From Tessaracoccus aquimaris (GTDB lineage Bacteria > Actinomycetota > Actinomycetes > Propionibacteriales > Propionibacteriaceae), in assembly GCF_001997345.1 (NCBI RefSeq), contig NZ_CP019606.1, forward strand, positions 3,870,700 through 3,934,699: 64,000 bases of DNA. The letters run 5' to 3'. Shown here piece by piece: positions 57,363-64,000 of this stretch. The translations under genes were made by a program, and so were the position numbers. Below the pieces are notes generated by a model. The model saw only the letters and a list, made by a program, of their open reading frames with translations. It made no database searches and was not told the DNA's origin. How positions within the stretch are numbered: position 1 is the first letter of the stretch; each line of letters opens with the position of its first letter.

Positions 57363-57953
57363 GTGTTCTCGCGCCTCCGCGGCCTGTATGGCCGGTTCCT
57401 GACGCCGCTTGCCCGGCTGTTGCTCGCCGTGCGGGTCGCGCCGTCTGCGGTGACCGTCGTCGGCACGCTCGGCGTCGTCGTGGCGGCCCTCATGCTGCTG
57501 CCGCGTGGCGCCTTCGTCGCGGGGTTCGCGGTGATCGCCGTGTTCCTGCTCGGGGACGGTTTGGACGGCACCATGGCTCGGCTGTCGGGCCGGGAGTCCC
57601 GGTTCGGCGCGTTCCTCGACTCGACGCTCGACAGGCTCGCCGACGCGGCCGTCTTCGCCGGCCTCGCCGTGTGGGGCGCGTCGCACGACCGGGCGATCCT
57701 GTGGCTTGCGCTCGGGTGCCTCGCGTTCGGCTTCCTGGTCTCCTACGCGCGGGCCCGCGCGGAGGTGGAGGGCTGGGACGCGTCCGTCGGTCTGTTCGAG
57801 CGGACCGACCGGCTCGTCGTCACGCTGCTCGGCGTGCTCGCCGTCGGCCTTGGTGCCCCGACCGTCGTGCTGTCTGTGGTGCTCGGGGTCGTCGCGCTCG
57901 GCTCCGCGTTCACCGCCGTCCAGCGGATCCGCGCCGCCTCCCGCGCCGCCTGA
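57363..57953 (+). CDS. CDP-alcohol phosphatidyltransferase
   Basis: Membrane enzyme of phospholipid synthesis, 196 residues from GTG 57363. The family signature is complete: Asp65, Asp68-Gly69, Ala72-Arg73, Gly82, Asp86 and Asp90 in DGLDGTMARLSGRESRFG and FLDSTLD. Five to six hydrophobic helices. In actinobacteria close relatives make phosphatidylinositol phosphate or phosphatidylglycerophosphate; the alcohol substrate cannot be told here. An open frame continues 18 codons upstream without conserved content. Confidence 0.85.
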   Translation: MFSRLRGLYGRFLTPLARLLLAVRVAPSAVTVVGTLGVVVAALMLLPRGAFVAGFAVIAVFLLGDGLDGTMARLSGRESRFGAFLDSTLDRLADAAVFAGLAVWGASHDRAILWLALGCLAFGFLVSYARARAEVEGWDASVGLFERTDRLVVTLLGVLAVGLGAPTVVLSVVLGVVALGSAFTAVQRIRAASRAA

Positions 57954-57975
57954 CCCGGTTCGGCTGGGCGGAGCG

Positions 57976-58566
57976 TCAGGGGCGGGAGGCCTCGACGAGG
58001 GCGCGGGCGGCCTGCTCGGTCGCGGCGATCACCCGGTCGGTGGGGATGGGGGAGTCGAGTTGCTGGAAGGCCGCCTGCAGCAGGCCGAGCGTCAGCGCCG
58101 ACTGGAGCCGCGCGGTCTCCTTGTCGGCGACCAGGTCGAGCCAGGCCGACCCGAGCGCGTCGCGCAGGATCCGGTGCGCGTAGTCGGCGACCTCCGCCGT
58201 CGCCGACGACGGGGTGCCGCCGCCGCGGGAGATGTCCATCAGCCAACTGTGGCCGGTCGAGTCCGCCTGTTCGAGGTTGACGCGCACCCAGGCGACGATC
58301 CGGTCGCCTGGATCGGAGAGCGGGGCGAGCGCGTCGGAGACCGCCCGGTCCCAGGCGGGGAGGTAGCGGGCGAGCACCATGCCGCGCAGGTCGTCGACGC
58401 TGTCGACGTAGCGGTAGATGGAGTTGCGTGCGATGCCGGCCGCGGAGCTCACCACTCCCGCGGTGAGCGGCTCACCAGCGCGGAGGATCTGCTCGGCCGC
58501 ATCTACCAGCGCACCGCGGATCTGTTCGCGGTGCTCGGCGACGGTGGCTGCGGCAATTTTCGGCAT
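57976..58566 (-). CDS. TetR-family transcriptional regulator
   Basis: A 196-residue repressor from ATG 58566. The N-terminal helix-turn-helix reads VSSAAGIARNSIYRYVDSVDDL with the usual helix AEQILRAGEPLTAG before it. The C-terminal ligand domain follows. It is divergent from the DUF2871-MFS pair, and an inverted repeat overlaps the -10 of that promoter, so it very probably represses the pair and responds to a substrate of the exporter. Confidence 0.9.
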   Translation of the reverse strand: MPKIAAATVAEHREQIRGALVDAAEQILRAGEPLTAGVVSSAAGIARNSIYRYVDSVDDLRGMVLARYLPAWDRAVSDALAPLSDPGDRIVAWVRVNLEQADSTGHSWLMDISRGGGTPSSATAEVADYAHRILRDALGSAWLDLVADKETARLQSALTLGLLQAAFQQLDSPIPTDRVIAATEQAARALVEASRP

Positions 58567-58681
58567 GTGACTGATTCTCTCATGTGCGTGCGGCCGGGGA
58601 TCACGCGCGGAGGCGCAGGCCCCTCCCCGGCGCTGGGATCCTGGGCTCTCGACACAATCCGGACGGGGTCGCCCTCCCGGT

Positions 58682-58716
58682 TTGACGACAGGGTGTCTCA
58701 AACCTATCATTGATAG
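58682..58716 (+). promoter_or_regulatory. Promoter and TetR operator for the DUF2871-MFS pair
   Basis: TTGACG (58682-58687), a 17-bp spacer and TATCAT (58705-58710) form a good sigma-70 type promoter. The perfect palindrome CTATCA-T-TGATAG (58704-58716) covers the -10. Direct repeats of GTGTCTCAAA type flank it at 58692 and near 58724. Confidence 0.8.
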
Positions 58717-58744
58717 CGACACGATGTCTCGAAAAAGGATGACC

Positions 58745-59194
58745 ATGACCAAGGCTCTTAAGACCCAATACTTCTTCGCCACCGCCTACACCGCGCTCGG
58801 CCTGCTCAGCGGGCTGTTCTACCGCGAGTTCACGAAGTTCAACGGCTCCCCTGGCGGCACCCAGCTCGCCGTCGTCCACACCCACTGGCTGACCCTCGGC
58901 GCCATCGTCGGCCTGATCCTGCTGCTGCTCGAGAAGCAGTTCCAGCTCAGCTCGCTCCCGAAGCGCTACATGGCGTTCCTGATCACCTACAACGCTGGCG
59001 TCCTGCTCACCGGAACCATGATGATCGTCAAGGGCTGCATGCAGGTGCTCGGGAACCCGGCTGCCGACTCCGCGATGCTCGCGGGCATGGCGGGCCTCGG
59101 CCACATGAGCGTCACCGCCGGGTTCGTCCTGCTGCTGGTCATGATCGGCTCCAAGATCGGCTTCTTCAGCAAGAAGGGGGAGGTCAATGCCTGA
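58745..59194 (+). CDS. DUF2871 membrane protein
   Basis: A 149-residue protein of four hydrophobic helices, MTKALKTQYFFATAYTALGLLSG at the start and conserved histidines in VVHTHWLTLG and LGHMSVT that could hold a metal or haem. ATG 58745 has AAGGA upstream; ATG 58739 is an alternative. Its end overlaps the MFS gene by 8 bp. DUF2871 function is unknown; here it is co-regulated with an exporter. Confidence 0.83.
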   Translation: MTKALKTQYFFATAYTALGLLSGLFYREFTKFNGSPGGTQLAVVHTHWLTLGAIVGLILLLLEKQFQLSSLPKRYMAFLITYNAGVLLTGTMMIVKGCMQVLGNPAADSAMLAGMAGLGHMSVTAGFVLLLVMIGSKIGFFSKKGEVNA

Positions 59195-60734
59195 TAGCAC
59201 GAACGCGGCCACGGACCGGGAGCCTGCAACAGGCCAGGTCCTGGCTAGTGGGGGACGCCGACGCTGGATAGCGCTCGGCATCCTCGCCGTCTCGCTCGGC
59301 CTCGTCGTGCTGGACGGCACCATCGTGGGGGTCTCGCTCCCCGTCATCATCCGGGACCTGAACCTCTCGCTCACCAATGCCGAGTGGGTCAACAGCCTCT
59401 ACTCGGTGGTCTTCGCCGCCCTGCTGCTGACCGCCGGGCGGCTCGGCGACAGCTTCGGGCGCCGCAAGACGCTCGTCGTCGGCATCGTCTTGTTCGGCGT
59501 CGGCAGCGTGCTCGCCGCCCTGTCCGGCGGCGCCGCGTCGCTCATCGCGGCCCGAGCGGTGCAGGGCATCGGTGGCGCGCTGATCCTGCCTTCGACCCTT
59601 TCGACGGTCAATGCCACGTTCCGCGGCAAGGACCGCGCCGTCGCGTTCGGCGTCTGGGGCGCCGTGATGTCGGGCGCTGCGGCGCTCGGCCCGCTGCTCG
59701 GTGGCCTCCTGACCAAGTACGCCACCTGGCACTGGGTGTTCTGGGTGAACGTCCCGATCGGCCTGGTGCTGATCGTGGCCGCGCTCATCTTCGTCGACGA
59801 CACCCGCGGCGACCGTGACCGCGGCGCCGACTTCGTCGGCCCCATCCTTGCGGCGATCGGCTTCGGTGCCCTGGTGTTCGGCCTCATCGAGGGGGCAAAC
59901 CTCGGCTGGTGGAAGCCCGAGGAGGTGTTCACGCTCGGCTCCTTCACCTGGGGCCTTGACGCACCCATCTCCGCGGCTCCCGTCGCGCTGCTGGTCGGCC
60001 TGGTGTTCATCGCGATCTTCGTGCTCTACGAGCGCTCGCTCGGGGCAAAGGGGCGCGTTCGGATCCTGGACACCTCGCTGTTCTCGATCCCCAGCTTCTC
60101 CTGGGGCAACCTGACCGCAGGGCTCGTCGCCGTCGGCGAGTTCGCTCTGATCTTCGTCCTTCCGCTGTACCTGACGACCACGCTCGGGCTCGACACCCTC
60201 GGCGCCGGTCTGGTGCTCGTCACGATGGCGCTCGGCGCGTTCTTCGCTGGCGCCTCGGCCCGGCACCTGGCCGCTGCCCTGGGCGCAGCCCGCGTCGTGA
60301 TCCTCGGCCTCGCGCTCGAGGTCGTCGGCGTCGCGGCCACCGCGCTGCTCGTCGGGCTGCAACTCGGGTCCTGGTGGGTCGCCGCCACGATGCTGGTCTA
60401 CGGCGTCGGCGTCGGCCTCGCCTCCGCGCAGGTCACCTCGCTCGTGCTCGGCGACGTTCCGGTCGCACAATCCGGCGCCGGGTCGGCGGTCCAGTCGACA
60501 GTGCGCCAGGTCGGCTCCGCCCTCGGCGCTGCCATGGGCGGCACCGTGCTCTCCAGCGCGCTGGGGACGCACGTCATCCAGCAGGCGACGCCAGACAGCT
60601 TCGCGCACGCAAGTTCGTGGGCCGTCTGGGCCTCCGCCGCGGTGCTCGCGGTCGGCCTGTTCGCCGCGCTGCGCCTGAAGGCCGCCGTCAAGGGCGGTTC
60701 CGCCGCGGCCCAGGAGCAGCCTGCCGAGGCCTGA
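59187..60734 (+). CDS. Major facilitator drug exporter (DHA2/EmrB-QacA type, 14 helices)
   Basis: A 515-residue proton-driven exporter. It shows the antiporter motif LDGTIVGVSLPVI in helix 1, motif A GRLGDSFGRRK in the loop between helices 2 and 3, and motif C GAVMSGAAALGPLLGGLL in helix 5. ATG 59187 has GGGAGG upstream and starts inside the DUF2871 end. Under the TetR operator, so a multidrug or metabolite efflux system is likely. Confidence 0.93.
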   Translation: MPDSTNAATDREPATGQVLASGGRRRWIALGILAVSLGLVVLDGTIVGVSLPVIIRDLNLSLTNAEWVNSLYSVVFAALLLTAGRLGDSFGRRKTLVVGIVLFGVGSVLAALSGGAASLIAARAVQGIGGALILPSTLSTVNATFRGKDRAVAFGVWGAVMSGAAALGPLLGGLLTKYATWHWVFWVNVPIGLVLIVAALIFVDDTRGDRDRGADFVGPILAAIGFGALVFGLIEGANLGWWKPEEVFTLGSFTWGLDAPISAAPVALLVGLVFIAIFVLYERSLGAKGRVRILDTSLFSIPSFSWGNLTAGLVAVGEFALIFVLPLYLTTTLGLDTLGAGLVLVTMALGAFFAGASARHLAAALGAARVVILGLALEVVGVAATALLVGLQLGSWWVAATMLVYGVGVGLASAQVTSLVLGDVPVAQSGAGSAVQSTVRQVGSALGAAMGGTVLSSALGTHVIQQATPDSFAHASSWAVWASAAVLAVGLFAALRLKAAVKGGSAAAQEQPAEA

Positions 60735-60747
60735 GACACGACGCGAA

Positions 60748-60780
60748 CGACCCCACCGGTTCTTGGTCCCGGTGGGGTCG
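60748..60780. terminator. Intrinsic terminator between the MFS gene and thiQ
   Basis: CGACCCCACCGG (60748-60759) pairs perfectly with CCGGTGGGGTCG (60769-60780), a 12-bp stem with a 9-base loop, followed by TTTGCCTTT. It serves the MFS gene and probably the convergent ABC operon. Confidence 0.9.
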
Positions 60781-60787
60781 TTTGCCT

Positions 60788-61768
60788 TTAAGTGTTACGC
60801 CGGGACCGCCGCGCCGCCGGTGAGGCGGACCCGGACGGTGGGGAGTCGAGGCGCTCCGGCGATGACACGACCGCGCGCTGCCCGTCGGGGAGCAGCACCC
60901 CGATCTCCACGTCGTCGACGGTGTAGCCCTGGTCGACGACCTGCACCTCGGCCCCGTCGTCGGCCACCTGCAGCGCGCCGGGCAGAACCGCGAGCACCTC
61001 GCCCGTGGTGAGCGTCCCCTCCCAGCCGAGTTCCCGCGCCGTGTGCTCCGTGATGAACGCCCTGGCGCCGAGGAAAGCGGCCACGTCCCGCGACGCGGGC
61101 GCCCGACGCAGCACCTCTGGATCGTCGAGTTGCAGCATGCGGCCCTCGACGAGCACCGCCACCCGGTCGGCGATCGTGTACGCCTCCTGGTGGTCGTGCG
61201 TCACGTAGACGGCGGTGGTGTGCGTCTCGCGGAGGATCCGGGCGAGGTCGTCGGCGAGCCTGCGCCGCAGCCCGGTGTCGAGCGCCGACAGCGGCTCGTC
61301 GAGCAGCAGCGCCCGCGGTGATGGGGCGAGCGAGCGGGCCAGCGCCACGCGTTGAGCCTGGCCTCCCGACAGTTCGGTCGGCCGACGATCCCCATAGCCG
61401 GGTAGGCCGACGACCTCGAGCATCTCGGCGACCCGGTCGCGCTGCTCCGTCTTCGAGAGATGGCCGAGCCCGTAGGCGATGTTCCTGGCCACCGTCATGG
61501 TGGGGAACAGTTGCCCGTCCTGGAACACCATGCCGAAGTTGCGCTTGAACACCTTCACGGGCGCCAGGTCGACGCCGTCCCAGGAGACGCTGCCCCCGGC
61601 GAGCGGCTCGAGGCCCGCGATCGCGCGAAGCAGCGTCGACTTGCCCGAGCCGGAGGGCCCGAGCAGCCCGACGACCGTGCCCGGCTGCACGTCGAGCGAC
61701 ACCCCGTCGACCGCGACGGTCGAGCCGTACCTCACGATCGCGTCCCTGATCTGCAGGCCTGTTACCAC
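60788..61768 (-). CDS. thiQ: ABC transporter ATPase (thiamine/iron-type)
   Basis: A 326-residue ATPase from GTG 61768 with GGAGG upstream. Walker A GPSGSGKS is at 37-44, the signature LSGGQAQR near 134, Walker B ALLLDEP and the switch His in YVTHDHQEA. A C-terminal extension of about 90 residues resembles a TOBE regulatory domain. It overlaps the permease end by 7 bp. The thiamine assignment follows from the binding protein and the fused permease; iron is the main alternative. Confidence 0.85.
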   Translation of the reverse strand: MVTGLQIRDAIVRYGSTVAVDGVSLDVQPGTVVGLLGPSGSGKSTLLRAIAGLEPLAGGSVSWDGVDLAPVKVFKRNFGMVFQDGQLFPTMTVARNIAYGLGHLSKTEQRDRVAEMLEVVGLPGYGDRRPTELSGGQAQRVALARSLAPSPRALLLDEPLSALDTGLRRRLADDLARILRETHTTAVYVTHDHQEAYTIADRVAVLVEGRMLQLDDPEVLRRAPASRDVAAFLGARAFITEHTARELGWEGTLTTGEVLAVLPGALQVADDGAEVQVVDQGYTVDDVEIGVLLPDGQRAVVSSPERLDSPPSGSASPAARRSRRNT

Positions 61769-63402
61769 GTCGCCACCTCCCGCGGACGCAACCTCTCGGC
61801 GACCGCCATCGTGATTCCCGCCAATCCTGCCAGCAGCACCGAGGCGGCCAGCGCCATGCCGTACATCTCGGCGCCCGGCCGCCCGAACAGCCGGAAGATC
61901 AACACGGGAAGGGTCGGGTTGTCGGGGCGCGCCAGGAAGGAGGTCGCGCCGAACTCGCCAAGGGACGCCGCGAACGCGAAGCCGATCGCCAGGCCGAGCG
62001 CCCTGCCCAACTGCGGCAGTTCGATCCGGCGCAGCACCTGCAGCGGCGAGGAGCCCAGCATCGCAGCTGCCTCCAGTTGCCGCACGTCGATGGCCCGCAG
62101 CACCGGCAGCAGCGTGCGCACCACCAACGGAAGCGCCACCACCGCCTGCGCGATGGGGATCAGCACCACGCTCGAACGCAGGTCCAGCGGCGGACGGTTC
62201 AAGGTGATGAGGTAGCCGAAGCCCACCGTCACCGCCGACACCCCGAGCGGCAACAGGAACAGCGACTCGACGGTCGACAGCGCCGCCCTGCCCGCAGGTC
62301 GCCTCGGCCTCCGGGACGCGATCAGCGCCACCAGGACGCCGAGCGTCACGGCGATCAGCGTCGCGGCGAGCGCCGTCACCACGGAGGTGCGCAGCGCGCC
62401 GCCGAGGGTCGCTCCGAGGGTCGGCTGCCCCGCCAGTTGTGTGTAGTTGACGATGGTCAGTTCGCCGGATCGGTGCAGCGAGCGCCAGGCCAGGTTGGCA
62501 AGCGGGACGCCGACCAGGCCGACCGCCACCAGCGCCGTCACCGCGAGGGGAACGGCGTCGCGGCCGAGCGACAAAGGCCGGGCCGCGACCGTCTCGGGCT
62601 GCAGTTTCAGCGCGCGCGTCATCCTGGCCTGCGCGCGCCCGCTGAGCCACAGCGCCGCCGTCACGATCACCAGTTGGGCGATCGACAGCGCCGCGGCGGA
62701 GCGTAGGTCGAGCAGTTGGGTGGTCAGGAACCAGATCTCGGTCTCGACGCTCTGATAGCGGCCCTGCCCCAACACCATGACGATGCCGTAGGAGGAGGCG
62801 CTGAACAGGAACACGAGCGAGGCGGCCGACACGATGGCGGGCGCGAGCGTCGGAAGCGTCACCGAGAACAGGGTGCGCAGCGGCCGCGCCCCCAGCGTCG
62901 CCGATGCCTGAGCGAGCCGCGGGTCGAGCTTGGCCCACATCGAGCCGACCGTGCGCAGCACCACCGAGTAGTTGAAGAACACCATCGCGAGCAGGATCGC
63001 GGCCGGGGTGCCGCCCAGTCGCGCCCAGCCCAGCGGGCCGTCGTCGCGCAGCAACGCCCCGAACGCGACCCCGACCACGACGGTCGGCAGCACGAACGGG
63101 ATGGTCAGCACCGCGCGCAGCGCACCGGCTCCCGGGAACCTGGTCCGGTACAGCACGTAGGCGCCCGGCAGGCCGAGCAGCAGGCACAGCACGGTCGACG
63201 CCGCCGCTGAGGCCAGCGTGAACCACACCGCCCGCCAGGTGCGCGCCGAGTCGAACACGGCGGCGAAGCCGTCGAGGGTCCAGCCGTGATCGCCGTGGAA
63301 GCCGCGCAGGATCAGCGCCCCGGCGGGCCAGGCGAAGAACAGCGTCAGGAACGCCAACGGCACCGCCGCGACCGCTGCCCAGGCGGCGCGGGAGCGGATC
63401 AA
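61762..63402 (-). CDS. thiP: ABC transporter permease with two fused permease domains (ThiP/FbpB type)
   Basis: A protein of about 546 residues, about 12 hydrophobic helices, with two copies of the ATPase-contact EAA loop (ASATLGARPLRTLFSVTLP and AAAMLGSSPLQVLRRIELP). The TTG at 63402 is chosen because it overlaps the upstream TGA (TTGA); GTG 63432 is possible. Fused permeases of this length are typical of thiamine and ferric-iron importers. Confidence 0.85.
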   Translation of the reverse strand: MIRSRAAWAAVAAVPLAFLTLFFAWPAGALILRGFHGDHGWTLDGFAAVFDSARTWRAVWFTLASAAASTVLCLLLGLPGAYVLYRTRFPGAGALRAVLTIPFVLPTVVVGVAFGALLRDDGPLGWARLGGTPAAILLAMVFFNYSVVLRTVGSMWAKLDPRLAQASATLGARPLRTLFSVTLPTLAPAIVSAASLVFLFSASSYGIVMVLGQGRYQSVETEIWFLTTQLLDLRSAAALSIAQLVIVTAALWLSGRAQARMTRALKLQPETVAARPLSLGRDAVPLAVTALVAVGLVGVPLANLAWRSLHRSGELTIVNYTQLAGQPTLGATLGGALRTSVVTALAATLIAVTLGVLVALIASRRPRRPAGRAALSTVESLFLLPLGVSAVTVGFGYLITLNRPPLDLRSSVVLIPIAQAVVALPLVVRTLLPVLRAIDVRQLEAAAMLGSSPLQVLRRIELPQLGRALGLAIGFAFAASLGEFGATSFLARPDNPTLPVLIFRLFGRPGAEMYGMALAASVLLAGLAGITMAVAERLRPREVATW

Positions 63403-64000
63403 CCGATGGCCTCTGTCCAGTCCCTGATCCACTGGTCGCGGTGCTCACCGATCTGCTCGGCGGTCAGTTCGATCGGCTGCGTGGCAAGCGGCGCGAACTT
63501 GGCCCAGTCGGCGGGCAGCGGGGTGTCGTGCACCACGGGGTACATGAACAGGTTCTCGGGGATCGCGGCCTGCACCTCGGGCGAGAGCATGAACTCGACG
63601 AACTCGCGCGCGCCGACCTCGTTGGTGGTGCCCTTCAGCACGCCCGCGTACTCGACCTGACGGAAGCAGGTGCCGAGCAGCGCCACCGTCGAACTGGTGT
63701 CGCCGTCGACGGTGTAGGCGGGCGAGGTCGCGTAGCTCAGCACCAGCGGACGCGGGCCCTTGCCATCGGCCCCGGAGAAGTCGGTGTAGTAGGCCTCGGT
63801 CCAGCCTGAGTCGATCTTGGCGCCGTTGTCCTTCAGCGCGCGCCAGTAGTCGAGGTAGCCGTCCTCGCCCTTCGCCCCGATCGTCGCGAACATGAAGGCA
63901 AGGCCGGGCGACGACGAGGCCGGGTTGGTCAGGACCAACAGGTCCTTGTACTTCGGGTCGGTCAGGTCGTCCAGCGTCGTCGGGACGGCGAGGCCCTTCG
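63399..64000 (-). CDS. thiB: ABC transporter substrate-binding protein, thiamine-type (N terminus outside window)
   Basis: The C-terminal 200 residues of a type II binding protein: TLDDLTDPKYKDLLVLTNPASSSPGLAFMFATIGAKG, SGWTEAYYTDFSGADGKGPRPLVLSYATSPAY and a conserved CFRQVEYAGVLKGTTN. The SPAY and FRQVEYAGVLKG strings fit ThiB. The signal peptide and any upstream riboswitch are past the right edge. It is the first gene of a B-P-Q operon. Confidence 0.82.
   Translation of the reverse strand, partial: KGLAVPTTLDDLTDPKYKDLLVLTNPASSSPGLAFMFATIGAKGEDGYLDYWRALKDNGAKIDSGWTEAYYTDFSGADGKGPRPLVLSYATSPAYTVDGDTSSTVALLGTCFRQVEYAGVLKGTTNEVGAREFVEFMLSPEVQAAIPENLFMYPVVHDTPLPADWAKFAPLATQPIELTAEQIGEHRDQWIRDWTEAIG

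Overview
The window comes from a high-GC Gram-positive actinobacterium. The evidence is very GC-rich codons with G/C third positions, a WhiB regulator, Lsr2, a ClpC with an actinobacterial neighbourhood, a 'helicase/secretion' Tad pilus locus, DUF3180, DUF2342 and many 1-8 bp stop/start overlaps (ATGA, GTGA, TTGA, TGATG). Gene content fits Propionibacteriales (Propionibacteriaceae, Tessaracoccus-like), but the genus is inferred, not shown. From memory of the Mycobacterium tuberculosis map, most of the window is a condensed, colinear version of the Rv3682 (ponA2) to Rv3596c (clpC1) block, so it is conserved chromosome rather than a plasmid or island.

Layout. 1-6.6 kb: ponA2-like penicillin-binding protein divergent from a whiB gene, then a leftward operon of CoA-type NUDIX, TlpA-like lipoprotein, nth, ridA and DUF4177, followed by a holin-like membrane protein and a methyltransferase. 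6.7-13.7 kb: Tad/Flp pilus genes (CpaE-like, TadA, TadB, TadC, then pilin and two TadE-like proteins) split by a MrfA/YprA-type DEAH helicase. 13.7-18.6 kb: gene-poor, repeat-bearing stretches around a membrane/GNAT-like protein, an aldo-keto reductase and a methyltransferase. 18.6-33.7 kb: M1-like anchored peptidase, topA, CYTH/CHAD-like protein, tmk, a cysteine-type leader peptide plus TSUP transporter, holB, a repeat-rich DoxX-like protein, ricT, a secreted alpha/beta hydrolase, tRNA-Thr(CGT) and an FAD amine oxidase. 33.7-40 kb: AlkZ-like protein, GyrI-like protein, amt-glnK, SixA-like phosphatase, TRM11-like methyltransferase, paired fluoride channels. 40-50.4 kb: ppa, dacB, DUF2342 protease, tilS, hpt, ftsH and folE-folP-folB-folK-DUF3180. 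51-53.9 kb: an ISL3-family element inserted in a nuoD-like gene with an 8-bp target duplication, next to a damaged lsr2. 54-64 kb: clpC, two DUF202 proteins, a CDP-alcohol phosphatidyltransferase, a TetR/DUF2871/MFS unit with a clear promoter-operator, and a thiamine-type ABC transporter (thiQ, thiP, partial thiB).

A dominant technical signal is a set of at least twelve single-base losses in G or C runs (ridA, tmk, DoxX-like, hydrolase, amine oxidase, GyrI-like, amt, dacB three times, tilS, folP). Several hit genes that are normally indispensable and all are deletions, so they look like consensus errors of the assembly. These genes are annotated as single genes with the break marked. The 51.9-53.7 kb stretch is worse, with several deletions outside long runs.

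I did not find a convincing new defence or biosynthetic system. The most interesting signals are two 80-bp intergenic elements with shared inverted ends, a cysteine-type leader ORF in front of the TSUP transporter, the IS insertion that splits nuoD2, a folB gene that appears to start at ATC, and the TetR operator in front of DUF2871-MFS.
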